Assembly: GCF_000002075.1 (NCBI RefSeq)
Contig: NW_004797636.1
Coordinates: forward strand, 646,162 to 666,540
DNA from: Aplysia californica
Lineage: Eukaryota; Mollusca; Gastropoda; Aplysiida; Aplysiidae
Direction of reading: 5' to 3'
DNA: 20,379 nt
Each line of letters opens with the position of its first letter. Position 1 is the first letter of the stretch. The notes beneath the pieces are model-generated. The model did not search any database, was not told the DNA's origin, and was given only the letters and a program-made list of their open reading frames with translations. Position numbers and translations under genes: made by a program. Of the stretch, positions 8,283 through 17,225 are shown in pieces.

Positions 8283-9239
8283 CCATTTTTGTGTCATAGT
8301 GCTTCTGTTTACTCAAACTCTAAACTAATAATATATTATGTACAGATCCACAGTGTCAGTTACTCAAAACTCTCATTATCTCTGTGCAAATATCAGTTTT
8401 TTCCCTTGTGAACGCACTAACCTTGTCATACGTTTTTTATTATTATTTCTAAAAATGATTTTTTTAAAGAGCTACGTGATTGTTTAAATTGGTTTAAACG
8501 GACAGCGTATAATGATTTAAGTGAGTCACAACGCGTCAAAGTCTGGTCATTAATACTTAATAGAATAAATTCTTTAAAAACCTTATGATAATGCATCGAC
8601 CAACTTAATTATCCACTTTTGCATGAGAGGGATTACAAGACAAGCATTGATTTTTTCCAGCCTGAGCAAACTTCATGGCGTTTTATTGCTAGGCAAGAAA
8701 TTATCATCTTTGTACAAATGTGTTTGAATTGCCGATGTTTTCAGTCGACTCAGTTAATCGTTCGTCCATCAACGAATTTCTGCGCACAAAGAAATTAGGT
8801 CAAAGGTTGTGGTGGTACATGCTACAGTTCAAAACGTTCACAGACCACGCAAGTTCATTTAGTGCAGGGACTGTCAGACCATGTAGATCAGAGGGCGAAA
8901 ACTCAAATTACTCGAGGAGCCGCCGGAGTTAGAGTCTGGATGAACCTAAACTGCATTAGGTATTCCAAGAAAGAATTTGTTAATGTTTCTTTATGTAATT
9001 TATAAAGATTCTTAGTCTCTCTTAATAGCAGTTCAGAACGTGATTGGTTCTTCAGAACATAAGGCTTCTTTTTTCCTATTCTTTACTGCCAGAGACCTAC
9101 CAGCAAACCGCTTACATAGCTCAGCTACGTTACTAGTCCTGAGGGAGGGAGGACCGCACTTACACGGCACTTTAATGTCAAGTAGTGTCCGTAAAAATAA
9201 TGCTGCGTATCCCATGGACAGCTAAAAAAAACTAATAAA
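8283..9239. other. Non-coding upstream flank of GPCR copy 1
   Basis: No gene is recognised. The stretch aligns with about 18837-19985 (for example 'GACAGCGTATAATNATTT', 'GAGCCGCCGGAG'), so it belongs to the duplicated block and may hold receptor regulatory sequence. The 46-bp tandem array of arm B is represented here by a single diverged unit near 8960-9015. Confidence 0.55.
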
Positions 9240-9562
9240 AATTTCTTGGTTGAAGCAAATTGCAGACGAAAGTTTATGACGAACATACGAAAGGGACAGG
9301 AAACGTTCATTGGACACACAATGCGAAAAGAAGCATTGGAGAATATTGTAACAACAGACAAGTTTGATGGAAAGAGAGACAGAGGCAGACAGAGTGAAAA
9401 GATACTGGGCAGATTGACAACTAGGCTGGGAACAGCAAAAACAACAGACACCATCGCTGCAACGCAAGACAGAATGAAGTGGAGGTCCATGATCGCCCAC
9501 GCCAGTCGACAAGGCACCGCATGATGATGAGGCGGCGTAAAACACCTTCTTGCAAGCCTCAA
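9240..9562 (+). mobile_element. LINE fragment C: extreme C-terminus and 3' end, arm A copy
   Basis: The frame 9246-9524 reads FIGHTMRKEALENIVTT, then FDGKRDRGRQ, then AATQDRMKWRSMIAHASRQG and a stop. This is the usual 'GHVMRREGLE.LVTTGKIDGKR.RGRQ...AQDRKKWR.MV' ending of RTE-like non-LTR reverse transcriptases. It is followed by a GATGATGA motif and GGCGGCGTAAAACACC, a short 3' UTR resembling the SINE tail. Only the last 90 or so residues remain and the frame is open in this copy. It is shared with arm B, so it predates the duplication. Confidence 0.85.
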
Positions 9563-9689
9563 TGTTTTGGTCGCAAGTCAAGTCTCTTGCTCTCAACAAG
9601 GATGATTATGATTTTCATCATTATGATTTTGATGCAGAATATATTTCTTTTATAATGTAGGTTTTTCTTCCTCCGTCTCCTCCTCCTCC

Positions 9690-9882
9690 CCCCCGATACA
9701 ATAGACCATTTTGGAGGTGGGATTCCCACCCTGCTTTTCCAAGCCAACCCAGGCTGAGAGGGACACAGTATCCAAGCAGAAAGACTGACATGCTAAAAAA
9801 AAAATCCCTACTCTCAAATCGAACTCACGTCACCTGTGTGCCCCAGCGGAGGCCTAACCGCTACACTACAGAGGCTGGTGAG
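9690..9882 (-). mobile_element. Probable third tRNA-derived SINE
   Basis: Read on the minus strand from about 9882, CAGCCTCTGTAGTGTAGCGG continues to GTTAGGCC, with A box TAGTGTAGCGG, and then a B-box-like GAGTTCGATTTG about 35 bases later. The following body (GTCAGTCTTTCTGCTTGG and beyond) is not tRNA. No TSD is clear and the 3' limit is uncertain. Its counterpart in arm B would lie outside the window. Confidence 0.45.
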
Positions 9883-9958
9883 AAAGAATAAAAAGAAGAC
9901 GATTTCCTCCTGTCCTCACCACTAATCGGTACTCTTGTTGCTATGATCTCCCACACAG

Positions 9959-10130
9959 GTACCAAACAGTCGTGTGTGGATTCCCTGGCATTTGAGACGA
10001 TGATCCCAAAGACGATCGTCCAGCGCTACGTGTCTCTCCTGTTGGAGCATCGCCGGATCATCCTGTGTGGCCCAAGTGGCACGGGGAAGACATACCTGGC
10101 ACAGAAACTGGCCGAGCACGTCGTGTTGAG
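9959..10130 (+). CDS. NAV: Neuron navigator-like exon: start of the AAA+ domain with Walker A
   Basis: An internal exon of 172 bases that enters in phase 1 and leaves in phase 2. A pyrimidine-rich tract and CCCACACAG precede it, and TTGAG|GTGAGC follows. It encodes TKQSCVDSLAFETMIPKTIV, QRYVSLLLEHRRIIL, then CGPSGTGKTYLAQKLAEHVV and LR. GPSGTGKT is the P-loop (Walker A). The run DSLAFETMIPK..QRYVSLLLEHRRIIL..GPSGTGKTYLA closely resembles, from memory, the C-terminal AAA+ domain of neuron navigators (vertebrate NAV1-3, fly sickie, worm UNC-53), large cytoskeleton-linked proteins of axon guidance and cell migration. Walker B and the rest of the domain must be in exons outside the window. No other exon of this gene is recognisable, so flanking introns are long. 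It is the only exon here that looks under coding constraint apart from the GPCRs. Confidence 0.85.
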
Positions 10131-10145
10131 GTGAGCATTTCTGTT

Positions 10146-10394
10146 TGGTCGCTTTTAAGGACAATAGGGCTAACCCAGATTTCGGGGGTTTCCGGAAATT
10201 TTGACCTTCACCAAAAGTGGGCATTACTCTATCTATAGGAGAAATTTGATTTCGTTGGTGTGTATATTTGTTTAGTTGTAGAGAAAACTCTCTTTGTCTT
10301 TTAAATGAATTGAACAAGGGACAAAAACTTTACCTTCGATTTCCTCAAAAACAGCATTTTTTCGGGATAGCCCCCTTGTGCTTAAAAGCGACCA
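10146..10394. mobile_element. Inverted-repeat element (MITE-like) 15 bp inside the NAV intron
   Basis: The left end TGGTCGCTTTTAAGGACAAT and the reverse complement of the right end (TGGTCGCTTTTAAGCACAAG) match over about 31 bases with some four mismatches. The interior has no coding capacity. Sequence on either side, when compared with the decayed repeat unit at 10461-10510, reads as continuous without the element, supporting an insertion. Target duplication is short or unclear (TT). The superfamily is not assignable from ends alone. Confidence 0.75.
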
Positions 10395-10434
10395 TTTATT
10401 CATGTGAGTGTTTTATGCCCTGTTCCACACAATT

Positions 10435-10475
10435 AAACTGGTGAAGCACGTTGTGTTGAGGTAGGCATTTCGTTT
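10435..10475 (+). pseudogene. Decayed copy of the NAV exon 3' end, number 1
   Basis: AAACTGGTGAAGCACGTTGT then GTTGAGGTAGGCATTT parallels the true exon end and donor (AAACTGGCCGAGCACGTCGT then GTTGAGGTGAGCATTT). The donor GT is kept in a weaker context (GTAGGC). The upstream part of the exon is absent, so this cannot be an alternative exon as it stands. Confidence 0.8.
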
Positions 10476-10527
10476 CTCTATATTATTATTATTGTGAGTG
10501 TTTTTACACCCAATTGACTCAATTTTG

Positions 10528-10600
10528 GTCCTTTCGAAGACAGTAAAGACGTATCTAGCTCAGAAACTGGCCGAGGACGTTGTGTGAGATGAGCTTTTCT
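10528..10600 (+). pseudogene. Decayed copy of the NAV exon 3' end, number 2
   Basis: The frame reads VLSKTVKTYLAQKLAEDVV then stops, against CGPSGTGKTYLAQKLAEHVV in the real exon. Two Walker A glycines are replaced and the donor GT has become AT. The matched length without a gap is at least 19 codons. It lies 128 bp after copy 1 and shares flanking 'TGTGAGTGTTTT' sequence, so the unit duplicated in tandem. Confidence 0.8.
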
Positions 10601-10803
10601 TTTTTCTATATGTGAGATGAAATTAGGCGCTGGTCAAAATAATGAAATAGAAGATTCGACATTTTCCCTCCAGTTTCACCTTTTTTTCTTCTTTTTTTTC
10701 TTTTTTTTTTTTTTGGCTCAACACCTTTTTTGTCCATTTAAGAACATATTTTTGTGTGGATTTTAATGAAGAACATTGACTAAAGGCACAACAAAAGAAA
10801 ATG

Positions 10804-11306
10804 TGGGGCTCTCGTGGCCTAGAGGTTAAGGTGTTGGCCTCTCTCTCAAAAGGTCCCGGGTTCGAATCCGGGTAGCGACCGAAAAATTTTCTTCTCTAAA
10901 TTTGTCTCATTTCACCGCATTTCCTGCTCTCTAGCAATGTTCTGTCGTCTGCTTTCGTCTCCACTTTCTGCCCCCCCCCCCCTCACCTCCTTTGCCCCCT
11001 CCTCTGGGCTCATGACTCTTTACTGCTACCCCAAGGCTCCTTCTTACTGCTGTCTTCCAGCCACATCCGTGATCTTCTGGAAGGAAAGATCTACATCTAG
11101 CCTTCTCGGACAAAGGAGAAAAATCTGAGAGGGCCCGTGTGCAAGTTGTGCACATTAAAGATCCCTTGGCGGTCTAAAAATCGATAAGAGTGGGCTTCGG
11201 CCGCCACCAGGGTAAAATTCAAAATTTCCTACCAACTGAAAAAGTTTAATGTGTCCAGGGCGCTCATATGACCTTATGCAGTTGCGAGCACCGTAAAACA
11301 CTTACC
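10804..11306 (+). mobile_element. tRNA-derived SINE (family 1), full-length reference copy
   Basis: The best-preserved copy. A tRNA-like head (about 10805-10880) has a perfect A box TGGCCTAGAGG and B box GGTTCGAATCC, and a perfect 5-bp T-arm stem (CCCGG 10855-10859 with CCGGG 10868-10872). The body of about 350 bp includes a C run, TTCTGGAAGGAAAGATC and TTAAAGATCCCTTGG. The tail GGGCGCTCATATGACCTTAT ends in CCGTAAAACACTTACC. No A-rich tail or target duplication is visible, so the 3' tail may have been lost. The body, not the head, argues against a functional tRNA gene. Confidence 0.88.
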
Positions 11307-11752
11307 ACCCAGGTGCAAGTGGGTGAGCTCTGGGATCTTTGATAGCGTAAGAGGGGAAAAGAAAGGAGGTGAAAAATTTTTTTTAAATAGGTGAGAGTGA
11401 GAACGAATTTTCAGAAAGGGTAGAAGAGAAGGTTACATTAGTTTTTTTTAAACCATGCGATGAGCTACAAAAGATTTGAATCTCGAACTTGCACGAGATT
11501 GGGAAATACAACACGAACTTACAATAATTGATTGTCCAAATTTGACAGTGTTTGATTTATGGTGATGTGTGTTGGATGAATGATTTTTTGTGTGTGTATA
11601 TAGGGGGGGGATGGGGTGGAAAGGGGTATGTCAGTCACTAGGATTGAGATGAATAAGCCAGGTTTGTGACTCCTGTGTGCATTGTAATGGTACGTTGTTG
11701 TTTTTCCTCTGCGTGATCACAGCTAATGTTGAGTAAATGACAGAGAAAGAAG
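11307..11752. other. Intronic stretch, no feature recognised
   Basis: No gene, RNA or repeat family is recognised. It contains short homopolymer runs (T near 11379, G near 11605). Confidence 0.5.
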
Positions 11753-11866
11753 CAGCCTGACACAGCCTGACACAGCCTGACACAGCCTGACACAGCCTGA
11801 CACAGCCTGACACAGCCTGACACAGCCTGACACAGCCTGACACAGCCTGACACAGCCTGACACAGC
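11753..11866 (+). repeat. 10-bp minisatellite, about 11 copies of CACAGCCTGA
   Basis: Ten perfect copies (11761-11860) plus partial ones at either end, without substitutions. The minus strand gives a 10-residue peptide period (SGCVRLCQAV) in all three frames, which is a by-product of the repeat. Perfect identity implies recent expansion. Confidence 0.97.
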
Positions 11867-12244
11867 TGTGAGGTACAAGTTTTGCTTAGCGTGGCTTCTT
11901 GTTTGCTTCTTGACCTGCATCCAAGGAGGATTGATTTGGGATACGGTGATTTTTATTTTGTAACATATTATATACTCTGTCACATTTTTAAGTATACACA
12001 ATTTAAAGCTCAATAAAAACAAATCTATGCTACCAATTACTTTCAAACTTTCACACTGACTACGTGATATACCTGTCACTAGTGAGTTGCTTTCAGATTT
12101 CTGAACGCGCGAATGGTTTTGTTACAGCGTGCGTGTTACGTGCTTTGTGTTTTTTTGAGAATTACCCTTGGTAAGGAAATGATTTGTCATTTTTATAACA
12201 ATTCGCCAAAGATAAAAACTTGTGTTACCGTATCTTCGTTTCAT
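11867..12244. other. Intronic stretch preceding the Tc1 relic
   Basis: No gene is recognised. The last part may be the 5' untranslated region of the Tc1 element, but I could not find its terminal inverted repeat. Confidence 0.4.
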
Positions 12245-13311
12245 GATGCCACGTCTACGAGAAAATGTGCGACATCAGCTTGTTGGAATGATCCACGGGG
12301 GTGCCTCTGTATCCAGTGCAGCAAAACATTTTAATGAAGCAAAAGAACTGTGTACGTAACAATGGTTCGTGAAAGAACAACACGATCACAAAATGATCGA
12401 GCCCGTCGACTTGGGAGAATTAGAAGAAAAAATACTCCAAGAGAGGATCTTTTTAGACGCCTGTCGCATCTACGAAATCGTTTCAAAACGGCAAGACAAA
12501 CCAGAGATGAGTTGAACAACATGCGACCTGTCAACCCAATATTTTAAAAAACTACAACTGTATTGAGATGACTGAAAAAATTTGGACTCCGAGCAAGGCG
12601 CCCAGCTCGCCGCTTTGGACTGACGCCATACACTATCAGAAACAGGTTTGATTGGGCAGGAATACACTCACGTTGGTCTCGCCAGGCATGGAATAACCAC
12701 ATGTTCTTTGACGAATCCAGATTTCTTTTGGAACGTCAAGATGGAAGAAAACGAGTATTCCGGAGAATAAATGTGAGGCAGCGTGGTGGAATCAGGCTCT
12801 CGTCAAATTTTGGGCACATCGAGTTATTGGTATCATCATATAACTTGTTCGCTTGTCTTTATTTGGATGAAAAAGAAATTCCATTTATCTTGAATACAAA
12901 ATTTGCGAATGAAGGAGGTGGGGTTACCTGTTTTTAGAGGTAAAATTAGTGAGAAAATGGTCGCCAAATATTAGTTATTTCCTTAGCCTAAGAGTCGGTG
13001 GTAACAGAAATTTTTCATTTTTTGTGCTTTTAATCAACGTTTTTCAGAAGAAGAAAAACACACAGAAATAAGTTCTTCAAAGGGCATGAAAGGTGTTGAG
13101 CCAAAAAACAAAAATTTGATAAAAATTCACACACCTGTGGAAAAATGCAAGTTTCTTTTTTTGACGAGAGCCTGATTCCACCACGCCGCCTCACAAATGA
13201 AAGGTTCGTTCCTCAATGCCTAAGTCAGGCAAGAGCTGATGCTGTTGGAAGAGTGATGATGTAGGGAGGAACTACAGCGGCTGACAAAACCCCATTTGTG
13301 ACTGTTCGGAC
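12245..13311 (+). mobile_element. Tc1-type transposase pseudogene
   Basis: It starts with MPRLRENVRHQLVGMIHGGA then SVSSAAKHF, the paired-like helix-turn-helix start of Tc1 transposases. A frame change leads to a linker with HLRNRFKTARQTR (about 12468-12506), then WAGIHSRWSRQAWNNHMFFD followed by ESRFLLERQDGRKRVFRRIN (about 12650-12772), which holds the DE..F motif around the second catalytic Asp. The frame resumes at 13195 with ERFVPQCLSQARADAVGRVM then GGTTAADKTPF to about 13305. Between 12773 and 13194 a separate inverted-repeat element is inserted. The C-terminal DDE glutamate region and both Tc1 ends are missing. Several frame changes and stops make it inactive. Confidence 0.88.
12773..13194. 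mobile_element. 422-bp inverted-repeat element nested in the Tc1 relic
   Basis: The ends are 35-bp inverted repeats with a single mismatch: GTGAGGCAGCGTGGTGGAAT... at 12773-12807 against GTGAGGCGGCGTGGTGGAAT... on the other strand at 13160-13194. AAAT directly flanks both ends, a 4-bp target duplication. Removing the element and one AAAT gives RRIN directly followed by ERFVPQCL in one Tc1 frame, which fixes the boundaries. The inside has no transposase. 4-bp duplications occur in several superfamilies; ends alone do not decide. Confidence 0.92.
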
Positions 13312-13586
13312 TGGCTGGAAAATCTGTACCTCGGCGGTCTTTCTGATGGGGTGTTGCCTCTTTCTCAGCGCGGATTTATCTAAACTGTGTCTATGGAATC
13401 ATAATATATCATATGTCCTATGAGTTTGGGATTTTTTTAAAGTCAAGAGTTCCTTAAATAAATAATGTCCAGTGAGCTTATTGCAGTCAAGGGTTCAACT
13501 AGTCAATGAAGGCACAAGTCAGAGCAACAAAGCACAGCTAACAGACAGAAGAGTATACAACAACAAATGACTCTCTCTATAAATAC

Positions 13587-13587
<1 letters not shown>

Positions 13588-13622
<35 letters not shown>
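13588..13622 (+). repeat. TA microsatellite
   Basis: About 16 TA units. It occupies the place where arm A has LINE fragment A. Confidence 0.95.
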
Positions 13623-13626
<4 letters not shown>

Positions 13627-13744
13627 CAGAAGGGTCATAGACAGAGGCTGAAAAACGAGTGCTGAAACCTCAAAAAAATTACAAAATATAATAACTTGAC
13701 AATTTGTTGAGAAATGTAACCCTGGCAGTCAAAACGAGCCAAAG

Positions 13745-13924
<180 letters not shown>

Positions 13925-14589
13925 CTAACGAATGCAGTTCAATCTGTCATAATTTCAATCTTTAACACTTTCAATCTTTTTTTGTCTTTTGTAGTACTTT
14001 CGTGAATCCTGCTACTACACCACCTCGTTTCTTTTCTCTTTTTTAATGGCCATTGAAGCTACCATGAGTCATAAGACGCAGACAGTGCGATCAACTGTCA
14101 TGATTGTTGGTTGGTCACCGCACCGGCAGTCACAGAAGCTATAGTGAACGATAGGCCGTCCTCAAACGCGTGTTCCCAACTTTGGACAGCTATGTCTCAT
14201 GAACTGTTTGGTGGAGTTTGCAGAAGTTTTGCAAGGTGTTAAAAATAGTTTATTTCACTGATCTTAAGATATTTTTAAGAGTGACCTATATAAGATAAAT
14301 GGTTCAATTTTCAATAAATTATTTTCTTTGTGTCTATAATATATCAAAAACAATGAAAATGAATTATTTGTGACCTTGAATATTGAAGGTTACCGAAAGG
14401 GTGTTGTGCACCTGGTAAAAGACGTATTCACGGGTGTGTCCTCGTAACTGAGTTGCGTGTGCTGAAACTTACTCCCTCCTGACAACTATGACACTGACAC
14501 GCTTTTCTATCCAATGACATTCACGTGTTTTTGCATCATTTTTCTACGCTGTTCAGTTCTTGCACATACCTTTACTTTATCAAGCGGTT
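13925..14589. other. Non-coding stretch
   Basis: The first 100 bases belong to the duplicated block; from about 14035 onward no counterpart is seen in arm A and no gene is recognised. Confidence 0.5.
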
Positions 14590-14878
14590 ACATAAATATT
14601 CATTTTCAAAGTTAGCCACGTATTTTAGGACAGAAAACTAATCACTTTTAACAGAGCAAGTACAAGAAAATATTTCATAATATATTTATCTACATATTCA
14701 TACAAAGCAACCCCCCCCCAGTAATCTTTTTTTGATGATATAAATCAAACCGTTTCATTTGGCCCTTGAGCAATTTGGCTTGTGTTGTCAAAAGAGATGC
14801 TGCAAAAAAAGTTTACTCGAGTTTTTGACGATTGTCAAATTTTAATGTAATGTTTATTGTCCACGTTCCGGAGTGGAT

Positions 14879-14970
14879 GTCAAAGAGTCAGGAGGGAGGT
14901 AAGCCGGACCAAGGACCCTGAGCTGCCAGAGTTACTTCCCATTGGCTACCTGGTGGGGGACACTACCCAG
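14879..14970 (+). other. Highly conserved 92-bp island, arm B copy
   Basis: Partner of 5211-5302 with only two differences, both silent in the frame encoding RTKDPELPELLPIGYLVGD. Here the frame is open from an ATG at 14857 and runs on into the adjacent SINE, so any real coding portion would be limited to the first 45 or so residues. Confidence 0.5.
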
Positions 14971-15001
14971 GGGGAGATGTGCCTCAAAGGTCAGTTAATA
15001 G

Positions 15002-15018
15002 GTGTTTGGTTTTTGTTT

Positions 15019-15060
<42 letters not shown>

Positions 15061-15646
15061 TGTTGCTGCTGTTTTATTTTTTGTTGTTGTTGGTTGTTGA
15101 TGTTGTTGTGTGTTTTTTGGAGGGAGGGGGGGGGTAAGTGTTTTACGGCGTCTGCAACTGCATTAGGTCATATGAGCAAGCAGGATACATTAGACATACA
15201 GTTGGTAGGTAATTTTGAATGTTGCTGGGTGGCGGCCGAAGCCTTATCCTGTCGGAATTGGACCACCAAAGGATTTTTAACGTGTGTAACCTGCACACGG
15301 GACCTCCGAGATTTTTCGCCCTTATCCAAGAAGGCTAGGTGTAGATCTTATCTACCATAAGATCAGTGGTGTGGCTGAAAGACAGCTGTAAGGAGTTGAG
15401 GAGTAGCAGTAGAAAGGCTGCCGAAAGAGTCAAGAGCCCATAGGAGGGGGCATCGGAGGTGAGGGGGTGGGGGCAGAAAGTGGAGACGAAAGCAGAAGAC
15501 AGAACATTGTTAGAGAGTGGGAAAGGATGTGAAAGTGAAAAGAGAAAATTGTTAGAGAAGAAAATTTTCCGTCGCTATCCGGATTCGAACCAGTGGCCTA
15601 TTGAATGAGAGGCGAACACCTTAACCTCTAGAGAACGAGAGCCCCC
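15002..15646 (-). mobile_element. tRNA-derived SINE (family 1), full length, long (CAA)n tail
   Basis: On the minus strand the head is at about 15646 (GGGGGCTCTCG), with B box GGTTCGAATCC. The body covers the same segments as 10805-11306, then GACGCCGTAAAACACTTACC. The 3' tail (15002-15134) is C- and CAA-rich, with about 14 uninterrupted GTT triplets on the plus strand (15018-15060). Imperfect 9-bp repeats AGTTAATAG (14993-15001) and AGTGAATAG (15647-15655) are the likely target duplication. This is the complete version of the truncated copy at 5351-5569. Confidence 0.88.
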
Positions 15647-15669
15647 AGTGAATAGCTAGAAAACAAGTA

Positions 15670-15712
15670 CAGTCGAACCTTCTCTAACGGTCACCTGTAC
15701 AAACAGCCACTC
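15670..15712 (+). mobile_element. Possible DNA transposon end
   Basis: CAGTCGAACCTTCTCTAACG resembles the CAGTCGAACCTC..TATAACG ends common in pogo/Tigger-like elements. No partner repeat is seen and only about 40 bases are involved, so this is tentative. Confidence 0.25.
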
Positions 15713-15910
15713 CCCATTTCCACCCCATTTTTTTTTACATCGTAACAACACTGTCTGGCAAAGCCCATAATTGCTGTATATATTTCTACCAACATTAACT
15801 TACCGATGCCAAACTTGGTCCTTGAAAATCATACAAGAGAGAATAATGACCTTCTGGAAATGGAAATGTCGGGGAGGCGCAATAGATAGGGCTAGGACAG
15901 ACCAAATCCG

Positions 15911-16430
15911 GGGACTCTCGTGGCCAAAAGGTTAATGTGTTCGCCTCTCATTCAAAGGTCTCGAGTTCGACTCCCGGTGGCGACGGAAAATTTTGTTCGC
16001 TAAAATTATCTCCTTTCACCTCATTTTCTGCTCTCTAACAATGTCCTGTCGTCTGCTTTCGTCTCCTCTTTCTGTCCCTAACCCTCTCACCACCTTTGCC
16101 CCTCCTCTGGGCTCCTGGCTCTTTCTGCAGCCTTTCTACTGCTACTCCTTGGCTCATTCTTATTGCTGTCTTTCAGCCACACCCCTGATCTTCTGGAAGG
16201 AAAGATCAACACCTAGCCTTCTCGGAAGAGGGCAAAAAGTCTAGGAGGTCCTGTGTGCAAGTTGTACACATTAAAGATCCCTTGGTAGTCTAAAATCGAT
16301 AAGAGTAGGCTTCGGCCGCAACCAGGGCCAAATTCAAAATTTCCTACCAACTGAGAATGTTTAATGTGTCCCACGAGCTCATATGACCTCATGTAGTTAC
16401 GAACGCAGTAAAACACTTACCAAAAAAAAT
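15911..16430 (+). mobile_element. tRNA-derived SINE (family 1), full length, inserted in LINE fragment B
   Basis: Same insertion as 5733-6267. Target duplications CAAATCCG (15903-15910) and CAAATCCAG (16431-16439). The head retains GTTCGACTCC as a decayed B box. The tail ends CTTACCAAAAAAAAT. Confidence 0.9.
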
Positions 16431-16790
16431 CAAATCCAGAAAGAGGCGGTGAGTAAGACACAGTAGGAACAACACTAGTCCTCTGCCATAATTATCGAAC
16501 GACAGAGAATAGATTCATGGCCACTTGGTCCTTTCCAAGAATGCTCCCTGACCGATCATTACCGTGAGTCTAATAGATAGCATTAATTTGTATGGTGCAA
16601 ATTCCTGCTCAACAGCAAGCTCTATGCGCTTTACAATCTATACTATTACCCCAGCAGACCTGATAGCATTCTGAAACAATTTCAACTTCTTGTGAAGCAT
16701 ACAGTGCAAGCTGGCATGTATAGGTGCTACAACATAAGACACTCTGACTGGAGAAACAGAGGGAGACCAAGACGTCATTAGATTGACTCT

Positions 16791-17225
16791 TAGATTAGTT
16801 TTTTTTAGCAGGTTTTAGTTTTAGTAAGATTTTACGACACTCGCAACTGCATACGGTCATATCAAGAGCGCCAAGGGGTGGATGTCAACAGATAGGTCCA
16901 AACGGAGAATCAGACTTACTCTGCTCTCCTCTCTAGCCTCAACAGCACAAAGTCTGCTTCGACTATCAAGGCACCCCGGAAATATCAGTTCACAAGAGAG
17001 TGACAAACGTACAAAAGAAGTAGAGGAAAATGACGATAGTATGGATGAGGAAAGAAAAAGGAGTAGTTCCCCCTATATTGCTCAGACACACTAAGAGCAT
17101 AACATTGATAAATCAGCCCATTTACAATTCTACAGTGCATAAGAACATGTTGCTATCCCCCCTTTGGGAATGGCATAAAGACACTTTCGTCAGTTGCACT
17201 GCCCTGGGGTGGGGGTGGGGAACAC
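16791..17225 (-). mobile_element. Short non-autonomous element (family 2), copy B, younger than the duplication
   Basis: It is flanked by TGACTCT (16784-16790 and 17226-17232). Arm A at 6612-6618 has a single TGACTCT and no insert. On the minus strand its 3' end carries the shared tail (GCAGTTGCGAGTGTCGTAAA) followed by an A/T-rich stretch. The plus-strand frame 16882-17094 (STDRSKRRIRLTLLSSLAST, LLRLSRHP, TKEVEENDD) parallels the frame in copy A. The 5' end extends about 30 bases further (C/A-rich) than copy A. Confidence 0.82.

Larger units (their letters stand above)
4578..9665 (+). repeat. Duplicated block, arm A, right part (contains GPCR copy 1)
   Basis: It aligns in direct orientation with 14590-20379 almost throughout, from 'CATTTTCAAAGTTAGCCACG' to 'TTTAATGTAGG' at the window edge. 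The order of SINE, LINE, SINE, GPCR and LINE tail is the same in both. The main differences are lineage-specific insertions (4705-5072 here; 16791-17225 there), the loss of the 5' half of the minus-strand SINE here, and differing tandem-repeat lengths. Confidence 0.92.

Noticed and set aside
9125-9599. Minus-strand frames with hydrophobic stretches, with counterparts at 19925-20307
   Set aside because: They are antisense to the C-terminal LINE fragment C, which has clear motifs on the plus strand.
9922-10317. 131-residue minus-strand frame over the NAV exon
   Set aside because: The plus strand has a P-loop, family similarity and consensus splice sites; the minus frame runs through the inverted-repeat element and has no motif.
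10805-10880. tRNA gene (perfect A and B boxes, intact T-arm)
   Set aside because: It is the head of a 500-bp repeat that recurs at 3133-3397, 5733-6267, 15002-15646 and 15911-16430 with the same non-tRNA body, so it is a SINE promoter and not a tRNA gene.
11753-11866. CRISPR-like array
   Set aside because: Units are contiguous 10-mers without spacers, in an animal genome; it is a minisatellite.
11631-12079. Minus-strand peptides with SGCVRLCQAV repeats
   Set aside because: A 10-bp minisatellite gives the same peptide period in every frame of that strand; no start, splice or family evidence.
17145-17225. G-rich run near 17208-17220 as a quadruplex candidate
   Set aside because: The G runs belong to the 5' end of the family 2 element and are too irregular to support a specific structure.
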